DNA from: Moraxella porci DSM 25326
GTDB lineage: Bacteria; Pseudomonadota; Gammaproteobacteria; Pseudomonadales; Moraxellaceae
DNA length: 33,466 nt
Assembly (NCBI RefSeq): GCF_002014855.1
Contig: NZ_MUYV01000015.1
Coordinates: 12,387 to 45,852, forward strand
Direction: 5' to 3'
Position numbers and translations under genes: made by a program. This document shows positions 26,664 through 33,466 of the stretch, one piece after another. The first letter of the stretch is position 1; each line of letters opens with the position of its first letter. The notes beneath the pieces are model-generated. The model was given only the letters and a program-made list of their open reading frames with translations. It had not been told where the DNA came from and did no database searches.

Positions 26664-28910
26664 TCAGCGGTCAGTCTCATCAGGCTGCATCACAGGATCA
26701 GCGGCTTTGGCTTGGATGGCCTTAGCTTGGGCTTGCAGCTGAGCTGGTGCGGCTTGGGCTTGCTGGGCTTTTGCCGCTTGTTGGCTGGCAGCTTTGGTCT
26801 TGGCAGCCTCTTCATTTTTGCGCAGCTGCTCAAGCACGGCTTGCTTTGGTCCATCCATCACCACTTTACTGTCGTTCATGATGATGATGCGATCGACCAG
26901 TGCCAATAGCGCAGGCTTATGCGTCGATAGGATCAAAGTCTTGCTTGGATCTTTGAACTCTTGGGCAAGTACAGCGATACACTGCTGCTCTTGGCTATTA
27001 TCCATCGATGCAGTCGGCTCATCCAGCAGCCAGACCGATGGATTGGTCAGCACCAGACGCGTGAATGCCACGAGCTGCTTTTGACCACCTGACAGACCCT
27101 TACCGCCCTCACTGATCGCCAAATCCAAACCGCTAGAATGCCCAGATACCAAGCGGATCAAGCCTGTACGATGCAGCGCTCGGCTCAGTACATCATCGGG
27201 TGGTGTCGGCATACCGATCAACAAGTTATCCCTGAGCGTGCCTTGGAACAGACGATGATCTTGCTGTAGATAGCCCACTTGATCACTTAGGCTCTCACGG
27301 CTGATCTGGCTCATGTCCAGACCATCCAGTAGAATATGGCCTGAGGTCGGCGCATAAAGACCAGATAACAGCTTTAATAAAGTGGACTTGCCCGAGCCAA
27401 TCGCACCCAAGATCGCCACGCGCTCACCTGCTTTGATGGTCAGCTGAGGCACTTGTAATGCTGGGCGATCATTGTCGGCATAATTAAAGCTGAGCTGCTG
27501 GCATTGATAATTGCCATAAATCTTCGATGGCGATAGCGGATAGCTGACGCCTTGGTTGTCTTGCTCTAGCTGATACAGATTTTCGATATTCATCTGCGCT
27601 GCTTTGGCGTGAGAATACTGCACCAGCATATTCGGCACATTCATGATCGGCGCTAGGATACGACCGCCCAAGATGGTACTGGCGATTAGGCCACCGATGG
27701 TCATATCACCGCTCATCACGATATACGCACCCATGATGACGATGCCAACATAGCTGACTTGCTGTAGCATCTGCACGAAGTAGTTTAGGTTGTCATTGGC
27801 ATGGCGCATCTTTAGATCATTGTGGGTGGTGGTATTCATCACATTGATCCATTTGGATAAAAACTTCCAGTTACCCGCACCTGCTTTGATGGTCTCGATG
27901 CCCTCAACCGCCTCAACCAAAATACCTGTCTTGGCATATGATGCCTGCGCGCCTTCTTGGGCGATGGCGTTGATTTTATTACGGCTATAAAAACCCAAGC
28001 CCAGACCAATCACCGCCGCAATCAAAGGAATCACTGCCACGATCGGTGAGGCAATCACTGCGATGATGACAATGAATAACAAACTCATCGGCACATCCAC
28101 CAGCGTAAACAAGGTGCTGGCGGTAAAAAAGCTGCGCACCTGCTCATAGCCACGAAGCTGCGCGGCGAGCGAGCCGACCGAGTTTGGCATCTGATCAACA
28201 CGAACCTTCAGCAGTCGCTCAAATACCGATCGTGACAAATCCTGATCCATGCCCACGACCATGCGATCCATCACCCGAGAGCGAGCAAATTTCATAAAAG
28301 CTTCAAATAAAATCACCAAACCCACGCCCGAGCTTAGAATGATCAGCGTGTATTCACTGCGCGTGGGGATGACGCGGTCATAAACCTGCATCGAAAATAG
28401 CGATACCGCCAGTGCCAATAGACTGATGATAAAAGAGGCAATGACCGCTTCGATGACCACTATCTTGTGCGTCAAGATGCTTTGCTTGAGCAGCTTGCTA
28501 AAGGTGATATTCTGCTGACTTTGGGCGCGCGCGCGAATATCGACTTTGGCAATCAAGCCGAAATCCTCAGCACGGCAACGATGCATGCCTGTCGTCTGCT
28601 CAAATAGCCAAATATCCTGCTCCAAGCGCACAATGCGACCAAAGCCCAAGCCATGATGATACGCGATCAATGGCATGAACGCTGCATCTGGCGCCTCAAG
28701 CACTTCAAAGCCATCATTGACGCCCAGTGACTGCAGCATCACCTCGAGACTGGCGTGTGGCGTGGGCGCTTGTTTGGCCTTGTCTAGGCTTGACTGTAAG
28801 CGGTTTTTATCGACGGGAAAGCCTTGCTCTTTTAGCAATATGCTGACCGCCGAAGACAGCTCAGCGGCATTGGGCATGTGGATGATTTGACTATCTTGCA
28901 AAGAAGACAT
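26664..28910 (-). CDS. Type I secretion ABC permease/ATPase (LapB-like)
   Basis: This inner-membrane exporter drives one-step secretion of large RTX-type proteins. The 748-residue protein has an N-terminal C39-like domain (about 15-130) with no recognisable catalytic Cys/His pair, so it would bind rather than cut its substrate. Six membrane helices follow (about 150-430), then the ATPase with Walker A GAIGSGKST (502-510), signature LSGGQ (606-610), Walker B VWLLDE (626-631) and switch H664. After the ATPase it carries about 50 extra residues rich in Ala, Gln and Lys. AAGGA stands 9 nt before the ATG. It lies 72 nt after the TolC-like gene. LapB-type exporters usually handle giant adhesins; that assignment is inference. 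Confidence 0.92.
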   Translation of the reverse strand: MSSLQDSQIIHMPNAAELSSAVSILLKEQGFPVDKNRLQSSLDKAKQAPTPHASLEVMLQSLGVNDGFEVLEAPDAAFMPLIAYHHGLGFGRIVRLEQDIWLFEQTTGMHRCRAEDFGLIAKVDIRARAQSQQNITFSKLLKQSILTHKIVVIEAVIASFIISLLALAVSLFSMQVYDRVIPTRSEYTLIILSSGVGLVILFEAFMKFARSRVMDRMVVGMDQDLSRSVFERLLKVRVDQMPNSVGSLAAQLRGYEQVRSFFTASTLFTLVDVPMSLLFIVIIAVIASPIVAVIPLIAAVIGLGLGFYSRNKINAIAQEGAQASYAKTGILVEAVEGIETIKAGAGNWKFLSKWINVMNTTTHNDLKMRHANDNLNYFVQMLQQVSYVGIVIMGAYIVMSGDMTIGGLIASTILGGRILAPIMNVPNMLVQYSHAKAAQMNIENLYQLEQDNQGVSYPLSPSKIYGNYQCQQLSFNYADNDRPALQVPQLTIKAGERVAILGAIGSGKSTLLKLLSGLYAPTSGHILLDGLDMSQISRESLSDQVGYLQQDHRLFQGTLRDNLLIGMPTPPDDVLSRALHRTGLIRLVSGHSSGLDLAISEGGKGLSGGQKQLVAFTRLVLTNPSVWLLDEPTASMDNSQEQQCIAVLAQEFKDPSKTLILSTHKPALLALVDRIIIMNDSKVVMDGPKQAVLEQLRKNEEAAKTKAASQQAAKAQQAQAAPAQLQAQAKAIQAKAADPVMQPDETDR

Positions 28911-28982
28911 GATGTATTTTCCTTGAGTGTGACGCCGTGTACATGCTGTCGTGTGGCATCACAATGACTGATATAAATAAGA

Positions 28983-30800
28983 TTATGGCGTAAGCTCAGC
29001 ACTCTGATCGACCGACGGATCGGTGATGGTCTCGGCATCGATGGCGGCGACAGGCACTGCTTGATAAGTGATACTCGTTGAGGTAGTCTCTGACAGTGCA
29101 GCTGCTGCATTAGGCGCATCAGGCGTATCAATGACTGGGTCAATCGGCATCGCTTGAGGCGCCATCGGCATCGCTTGAGGCGCCATCGGTTCAGCGGTCA
29201 CTGTCACGGCATCGACCTTGGCATCATCAGCATCATCGATACGATCATCCTCTACGATGCTCACCTGTACTTGAGTGTCTGTCTGAGCATCCAAGGCCTC
29301 ATCGATCGCTGTGGTCTCATAAGCCCAATGATCTTCGGTCGTCTGATCAGGCTGAGTCAGCATCGGGCCATCGGTTGGTAGAGCCGCCTGACTGCTTTGC
29401 TCTGGTACGGATGGCGCTGATGTGCTGCGAGCGCTTAAGTATTGATCGATTTCTTCTTTGGCATAGCGATAGGGGCTAAATACCTCACTCGGCTGCTGAA
29501 TAAAGTTCAGCGACTGCTGCTGCCATGGCATCTTAGCAAAATCGACTTGCAGCTTATAGAAACTGGCCACCATCTGTGCCTGTACTTGGCGCAGCTGCTG
29601 CTCATACTGCGACTGCTCGCGTACGGCATTTAGCACCTCAAGCCAAGATTTGCGGCCAGCGATGAACTGACGCTGATAAGAATTTAGCACGATCTGCGCA
29701 CCTGCCACTGCCGCCACCAAGGACAGCTCTTGATCACGAGCGCTGACGAACTGCTGATACTGCGTCTGGATATTTTCCATCACTGAGCGGCGTGAGGCCT
29801 CTTGGCTTTGGATTAGGCTTTGGACACGAGCCTCTGATGCACGAGCCAGCGCCAGATTTGAAAAGCCAGCACCAGGGTTATAGCTTAACCCCACCATCAC
29901 ATCATCTTCGTTTTCGCGATCACGGTGCAGGTAGTCGTTTTGGTATTGGACATAGACCGTCGGATAGCGGCTGGCGCGCTGGGATTTGACTTCATAGCGC
30001 GCAGAATCGATCTCAAAGCGCTGACGCACGACGGTCGGATGGCTCTCACTGACCGATGAGAATGCCAGTTCGCCATAGTTTTGGGAAAGTGCTTTGACCT
30101 CGGCAGCCATCTGTGCGATATTTACCCCACCTGCTGCCCCCACAGGCACGCCGATGACTTGCTCCAGTCGAGCTTCGGCGATGCGCTGCTGTTCGATGGC
30201 ACCTTGGAGGGAATTTTGATCTTGTAGGATGCGGTTGGTCACCAGATCCAGCTCAATCTTGGCAGAGACGCCTTGAGCTACGCGGCGCTGCATCATCGCC
30301 TCAAACTCCGCCAGCTGTCTTAGATTATTGGCATACAGCTCTTGGAGGGATAATGAATAGATGTACGCCTGCCAGATGTCGATGGTGTTTTTGGCGACTT
30401 CGTTTTGTTGTTCTAAAATCTTGGCAGTGGCTGCTTTGTCATCATTGATCGCTCGGTTCACATCCGCGGTGAGTCTGCCGCCTGTCCACAAAGGCTGATT
30501 CACCGTAAAGCGCGTGACCGTGCCATTAGTATTGTCATGCTGAGTGGATAAAGCTGGTGTCGGCAAATAGCCCAGTTTGGCAGCTGTCACACCCTCGGCC
30601 GCCGCTCTTTGGTCAGCGACTGCCGCACCGACGAGCGGATGCGTCTGCACCGCCATCGAGATCAGCTGATTGATCTGTAGCGGATTGACATTCGCCTGCG
30701 CTGATAGCGCTGTCAGACCCAGCATGGCCAGCGCCAGTTTGTGCAGTCTTCGCGCAGGTACGCGCTGCTTTACCAAAGATGTATTCAAAAAGTTAATCAT
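28983..30800 (-). CDS. Type I secretion outer-membrane channel, TolC family (LapE-like)
   Basis: This outer-membrane exit duct is the first gene of the secretion operon. The 605-residue precursor has a signal peptide ending near SAQA (residue 36) and the TolC domain with two helical-hairpin repeats (about 42-425, including QPLWTGGRL and AGRKSWLEVLNAVREQ). It then has about 175 extra residues that are acidic and Ala/Pro/Thr-rich and contain a tandem MAPQAMP repeat (539-552). TolC homologues of this class normally end soon after the second repeat, so the tail is unusual and should lie in the periplasm. No strong Shine-Dalgarno is seen before ATG 30800. It is divergent from the 31297 gene. Confidence 0.9.
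   Translation of the reverse strand: MINFLNTSLVKQRVPARRLHKLALAMLGLTALSAQANVNPLQINQLISMAVQTHPLVGAAVADQRAAAEGVTAAKLGYLPTPALSTQHDNTNGTVTRFTVNQPLWTGGRLTADVNRAINDDKAATAKILEQQNEVAKNTIDIWQAYIYSLSLQELYANNLRQLAEFEAMMQRRVAQGVSAKIELDLVTNRILQDQNSLQGAIEQQRIAEARLEQVIGVPVGAAGGVNIAQMAAEVKALSQNYGELAFSSVSESHPTVVRQRFEIDSARYEVKSQRASRYPTVYVQYQNDYLHRDRENEDDVMVGLSYNPGAGFSNLALARASEARVQSLIQSQEASRRSVMENIQTQYQQFVSARDQELSLVAAVAGAQIVLNSYQRQFIAGRKSWLEVLNAVREQSQYEQQLRQVQAQMVASFYKLQVDFAKMPWQQQSLNFIQQPSEVFSPYRYAKEEIDQYLSARSTSAPSVPEQSSQAALPTDGPMLTQPDQTTEDHWAYETTAIDEALDAQTDTQVQVSIVEDDRIDDADDAKVDAVTVTAEPMAPQAMPMAPQAMPIDPVIDTPDAPNAAAALSETTSTSITYQAVPVAAIDAETITDPSVDQSAELTP
29143..29184. repeat. 21-bp tandem repeat within the TolC-like gene
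   Basis: Two perfect 21-bp copies (29143-29163 and 29164-29184), plus the first bases of a third, encode (MAPQAMP)2 in the C-terminal tail. The repeat is in frame, so a change in copy number would alter length without breaking the gene. Confidence 0.95.
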
Positions 30801-30966
30801 GCATGTTGCTCATCGGGACTTCATAAACCAAGCGCATCTGCGATGGCGGCTGCCTATAAAGATCAGCTGAATTGGCGTTATGACATTTGGTGGCGCTGAT
30901 CGTACGATCTGTGGCCAGTCTTTGTCCATCATAGCCATGCAGGCCTCTGGACAATTTTGTGTTGCA

Positions 30967-30975
30967 ATTATATCA
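30967..30975 (-). promoter_or_regulatory. Extended -10 promoter element for the type I secretion operon
   Basis: On the minus strand TGA precedes consensus TATAAT, about 170 nt upstream of the TolC-like start. The -35 is weak. The long leader contains nothing recognisable. Confidence 0.5.
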
Positions 30976-31160
30976 AATATTAATTCAAAACTTCGGGAAT
31001 TTGTTGTGAGTTTTGTAAATTTTTAAGTTTTTGATTCTGTAGTATGAGTTAAATGCCCAATGCAGATGTAGTTTATGCAATATGTGCATGCCTAGACATC
31101 TGTCGCTGTTTGCACTGCATGGCAGTGATGGCATGGATCGGCCGATTTTGGATAAATTTA

Positions 31161-31169
31161 TGGTATAAT
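31161..31169 (+). promoter_or_regulatory. Extended -10 promoter element for the 31297 gene
   Basis: TGG precedes consensus TATAAT (31164-31169), about 130 nt upstream of the start codon, with no good -35. The dyad at 31113-31127 lies about 40 nt upstream of it, a suitable place for an activator or repressor. Confidence 0.55.
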
Positions 31170-31296
31170 CTATGGCACTGTTTGACCGCCCTTAAAGATA
31201 GGCTTTAGATGACAGCTTGATATTGATCAGATCTTAGCTTAGCCCAGCACCGATAGATGCTTAATCTTGACAATTTTACTGACAATTTAAAAATTT

Positions 31297-31971
31297 ATGA
31301 CACAGCAGCCACCCAAAAAGACACCCTACCCCAAGCCCCATCAAAAGCCCCGCGCCGCTGATGCGCGATTCTCCTCGCGCTCGATCATGCTGTTTATCGC
31401 TGCTGTCGTGGTGATGGCACTGGTGTTCGCGATCATCGTCAATTATTTGATGGCGCAGTATCGCCCAAGCCCAGCGAACACCGCATCAGACACCGCCATC
31501 GCCCGTGATCTGAGTGTTGAGCCGATCGATGCCGAGACACTACAGACACTCAGCGAATCCGAACTCGATGAGGCAGATCTTGATGCAGTCGATGAGGATG
31601 CACCTGCTGCACCTGAGGTGACTGCTCGTACAGATGAAACTGTGGCGGATACAGAGACAGCCACTGACAGCGCATCTGCCAGCGCAGCCGCCCCTGCAGC
31701 TGCCCAAACAGCTACTCAGCCACGCCCTGCACCTACCCAGCCACCAGCAGACATACCCACACCACCCATCATCCGAGAGCCAGCATCTCCTCTACCTGGT
31801 CACGATCCTGTGATGCAGTCAGACCCTGAGGATGAGAGAGTCGCTGCCATCATCGATCAAGTGCGCAGGATCAATGAAGCCAAGCTTGCACCAGTCCTCT
31901 CACCGCAGCCTGCTCCAGCTGCTGATGCCGATACACCCATTACGCCAAGCGAGACTGCGCAGCCCGAATAA
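31297..31971 (+). CDS. Unrecognised single-pass membrane protein with acidic, Pro/Ala-rich tail
   Basis: I do not recognise this gene. The 224-residue product has a basic N-terminus rich in Lys, Pro and Gln (1-28) and one clear membrane helix (about 29-50, SIMLFIAAVVVMALVF). Next comes an acidic stretch with many Asp and Glu (about 65-115), then an Ala/Thr/Pro-rich low-complexity part, and a short more ordered segment (DERVAAIIDQVRRINEAKLAP) near residue 180-200. The topology suggests an inner-membrane anchor with a flexible periplasmic tail, as in FtsN- or TonB-like proteins, but no SPOR or TonB C-terminal domain is visible. No Shine-Dalgarno is apparent. It is divergent from the secretion operon, whose TolC-like protein has a similarly acidic Ala/Pro tail. 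A functional link is only a guess. Confidence 0.75.
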   Translation: MTQQPPKKTPYPKPHQKPRAADARFSSRSIMLFIAAVVVMALVFAIIVNYLMAQYRPSPANTASDTAIARDLSVEPIDAETLQTLSESELDEADLDAVDEDAPAAPEVTARTDETVADTETATDSASASAAAPAAAQTATQPRPAPTQPPADIPTPPIIREPASPLPGHDPVMQSDPEDERVAAIIDQVRRINEAKLAPVLSPQPAPAADADTPITPSETAQPE

Positions 31972-32025
31972 CGCCCTCGACCATCGTACAGGATCCCGTG
32001 GCATATCTGTCACAAATCAGCAGTG

Positions 32026-32039
32026 AGCGATGGTCACAG
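32026..32039 (+). repeat. Left copy of a 14-bp direct repeat flanking the integrase
   Basis: AGCGATGGTCACAG here is identical to 33372-33385 at the end of the integrase gene. The region between the 31297 gene and the integrase also has TGGTCAC at 32094-32100, near-matches at about 32042, and an AGTCATT/AATGACT dyad at 32058-32075. Possible roles are an attachment-site core or integrase arm-binding sites. Confidence 0.5.
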
Positions 32040-32149
32040 ACGATGTCACAGCCATCGAGTCATTGTGATAATGACTGCTGCTGATGATAATTTTGGTCAC
32101 CAGTTGACCTAGTACTTGGTGCTATTTTATCATCACAGGAGTCACAATC

Positions 32150-33388
32150 ATGCCACGACTGATCAAACCTCTTAGCCACACCCAGATCCAGCACGCCAAA
32201 CCCAAAGCCTGCGAGTACCTACTGTGCGATGGTCACGGCCTGCATCTACGCATCCACCCCAGCGGCAGCAAGATCTGGCTGTTTAATTATAAAAAACCTG
32301 CCACCCATCGCCGCACCAACATCAGCCTAGGCCACTTCCCCATCGTCACCCTACAGATGGCACGGCAGCTGCGCGATCAGCATCGACAGCTGCTGGCTCA
32401 GGGCATCGATCCTGCACATCGACCCACCACAATCAGCTTCGCTCAGCTGTGCCGTCAGTGGTATGCGCATCGCACCACTCGAGCCCGCTTTAGCTCAGAC
32501 TACCGCCGTGATGTATTGCGACTGATCGACCGCCACATCTTGCCTAGGCTTGGCGACTATGGCATCACGCAGATACAGACCAGTGATCTCATCGATGTGC
32601 TGGCCTATCATCACACCAAGGCTCAGATGAGTTCGCTGCACCGATTGATCCATCTGCTGATGCAGATCTTCGATCACGGCATCCATCTGGGTCTATGCCA
32701 GCACAATCCTGCTGCCAGACTAAGACATCTATACGACCGCCCCAACTGCACCCACCGCCCGACCATCAGCCCTGAGTCGCTGCCTGAGTTTCTGCTCGCC
32801 TTATCCACTGCTCGCATCCAGCGGCAGACTTATTTTGTCATCCTGTGGCAGCTACTGACCCTCGCTCGCCCGAGCGAAGCGGCACACGCTCACTGGCAGG
32901 ACATCGATCAGACTGCCAAGCTGTGGCGCTACCCCATCTATAAAGGCACCCGCACCGAGCAGCACCGCTACCACACCGTAACACTCAGCCGTCAAGCCAT
33001 CTCCATCCTCGATGCCCTGCCCACACGCACAGGCCATCTGTTCCCCAGTCATCTGCATCCTGATGCACCGATGAATGCGCAGTCTGCCAATGGCGCCATC
33101 AAACGCATGGGCTATCGTGGCCAGCTCGTCGCCCACGGCCTGCGCAGTATCGCTAGCACCTATCTGAACGAACAAGGCCATGACTCTGAGATCATCGAGA
33201 TCGCCCTATCGCATCTGAACCAAGACCGCATCAAGACCGCCTATGACCGTGGCGAACGGCTCGCCCAGCGATTCACCCTACTACAGATCTGGGCGGACTA
33301 TGTCGAACACTGCGCCACGCTCGTCGGTGTCGATCTGATGAATCCACAGCTACAGCTGCCTGCCAACTGTAAGCGATGGTCACAGTGA
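32150..33388 (+). CDS. Tyrosine recombinase, P4-type phage/island integrase
   Basis: This site-specific recombinase of 412 residues integrates and excises a mobile element. It has an N-terminal arm-binding domain of the DUF4102 kind (about 1-90, with DGHGLHLRIHPSGSKIW and the ISLGHFP turn). A SAM-like core-binding domain follows (about 95-195), then a complete catalytic domain: R240 (LARPSEA), K265, H329-x-x-R332 (HGLR), H355 (LSH) and the nucleophile Y365 (TAYDRGE). All catalytic residues are present, so it should be active. AGGAG lies 8 nt before the ATG. The protein is notably rich in His, Gln and Arg and its DNA looks more GC-rich than its neighbours, a sign of transfer. No tRNA gene lies beside it in the window; the element probably extends to the right. 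Confidence 0.95.
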   Translation: MPRLIKPLSHTQIQHAKPKACEYLLCDGHGLHLRIHPSGSKIWLFNYKKPATHRRTNISLGHFPIVTLQMARQLRDQHRQLLAQGIDPAHRPTTISFAQLCRQWYAHRTTRARFSSDYRRDVLRLIDRHILPRLGDYGITQIQTSDLIDVLAYHHTKAQMSSLHRLIHLLMQIFDHGIHLGLCQHNPAARLRHLYDRPNCTHRPTISPESLPEFLLALSTARIQRQTYFVILWQLLTLARPSEAAHAHWQDIDQTAKLWRYPIYKGTRTEQHRYHTVTLSRQAISILDALPTRTGHLFPSHLHPDAPMNAQSANGAIKRMGYRGQLVAHGLRSIASTYLNEQGHDSEIIEIALSHLNQDRIKTAYDRGERLAQRFTLLQIWADYVEHCATLVGVDLMNPQLQLPANCKRWSQ

Positions 33389-33395
33389 TGGTCAC
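33372..33395 (+). repeat. Right copy of the 14-bp direct repeat plus an extra GATGGTCAC
   Basis: AGCGATGGTCACAG (33372-33385) encodes the last codons of the integrase, and GATGGTCAC recurs at 33387-33395, across the stop codon. Together with 32029-32037 and 32228-32236 this makes four exact GATGGTCAC copies within 1.4 kb. After this the window ends with about 70 bp in which nothing was recognised. Confidence 0.5.
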
Positions 33396-33466
33396 ATGGG
33401 GTGTGCTAGATACCAATAATTATCGTAAAATCAATGAGATGGGTGGGTGGTTTGGATGAGGATCTA

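Larger units (their letters stand above)
30801..31296. other. Divergent intergenic region between the secretion operon and the 31297 gene
   Basis: This gene-free stretch of 496 bp has an AT-rich middle (about 30955-31040). It holds one extended -10 on each strand (separate entries) and a perfect dyad CACTGC-ATG-GCAGTG at 31113-31127 upstream of the rightward promoter. A CAGATGT/ACATCTG pair (about 31063-31102) encloses a smaller ATGCA/TGCAT pair. No open frame or RNA gene was recognised. Confidence 0.6.

Noticed and set aside
31170..31296. tRNA or small RNA gene before the 31297 gene, as a possible integration target
   Set aside because: No cloverleaf, T-loop GTTCGA-type sequence or CCA-type end could be drawn.
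32104..32132. Promoter for the integrase (TTGACC with TTATCA at 17 nt)
   Set aside because: The implied transcription start would fall on the ribosome binding site, so the box is doubtful and was not listed.
1..33466. CRISPR array or insertion sequence
   Set aside because: No regularly spaced repeats and no transposase frame with terminal inverted repeats were seen on reading both strands.

Overview
The window reads as a chromosomal segment of a gammaproteobacterium of the family Moraxellaceae, closest in feel to Moraxella or Psychrobacter. This is inferred from the style of the protein sequences, the cell-envelope gene cluster and the cytochrome bd operon; no database search was possible. 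Most of it is ordinary core genome. The two ends carry accessory material: a truncated autotransporter at the left, and a type I secretion locus plus a tyrosine recombinase at the right.

Layout. 3-1106 (+): C-terminal part of an autotransporter with its beta-barrel. 1528-3033 (+): sodium/alanine-glycine symporter of the AGCS family, with an elaborate hairpin-rich leader. 3216-4727 (-): NAD-dependent aldehyde dehydrogenase. 5044-6993 (-): dsbD, supplier of periplasmic reducing power. 7205-10111 (-): cydABX, the cytochrome bd oxidase with its 40-residue subunit CydX. 10385-12010 (-): an NSS-family amino-acid transporter with a 42-residue MetS-like partner. 12302-22962 (-): a ten-gene envelope and translation cluster in the order pyrH-frr-uppS-cdsA-dxr-rseP-bamA-lpxD-fabZ-lpxA. 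23229-25229 (-): transketolase. 25410-30800 (-): a complete type I secretion apparatus (TolC-like, LapB-like ABC, HlyD-like) with no substrate gene in view. 31297-31971 (+): an unrecognised single-pass membrane protein, divergent from the secretion operon. 32150-33388 (+): a P4-type integrase flanked by repeated GATGGTCAC motifs, probably the edge of a mobile island that continues to the right.

How it works together. The central cluster supplies isoprenoid precursor (Dxr), undecaprenyl diphosphate (UppS), CDP-diacylglycerol (CdsA), hydroxyacyl chains (FabZ), the first acylation steps of lipid A (LpxA, LpxD), outer-membrane protein assembly (BamA) and the envelope-stress protease RseP, together with UMP kinase and ribosome recycling factor. 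The usual skp/ompH gene between bamA and lpxD is missing, and lpxB does not follow lpxA. Cytochrome bd and DsbD form a neighbouring respiration and redox block. The autotransporter and the type I system are two independent protein-export routes to the surface.

Regulation visible in the sequence: strong hairpin-plus-U-tract terminators close almost every transcription unit. Several units start from an extended -10 box (TGnTATAAT) with no convincing -35. No tRNA, rRNA, CRISPR array or insertion sequence was seen. The best candidates for something less ordinary are the integrase-associated repeats, the long tails of the secretion proteins with the divergent partner gene, the structured leader of the AGCS transporter, and the altered substrate-binding segment of UppS.
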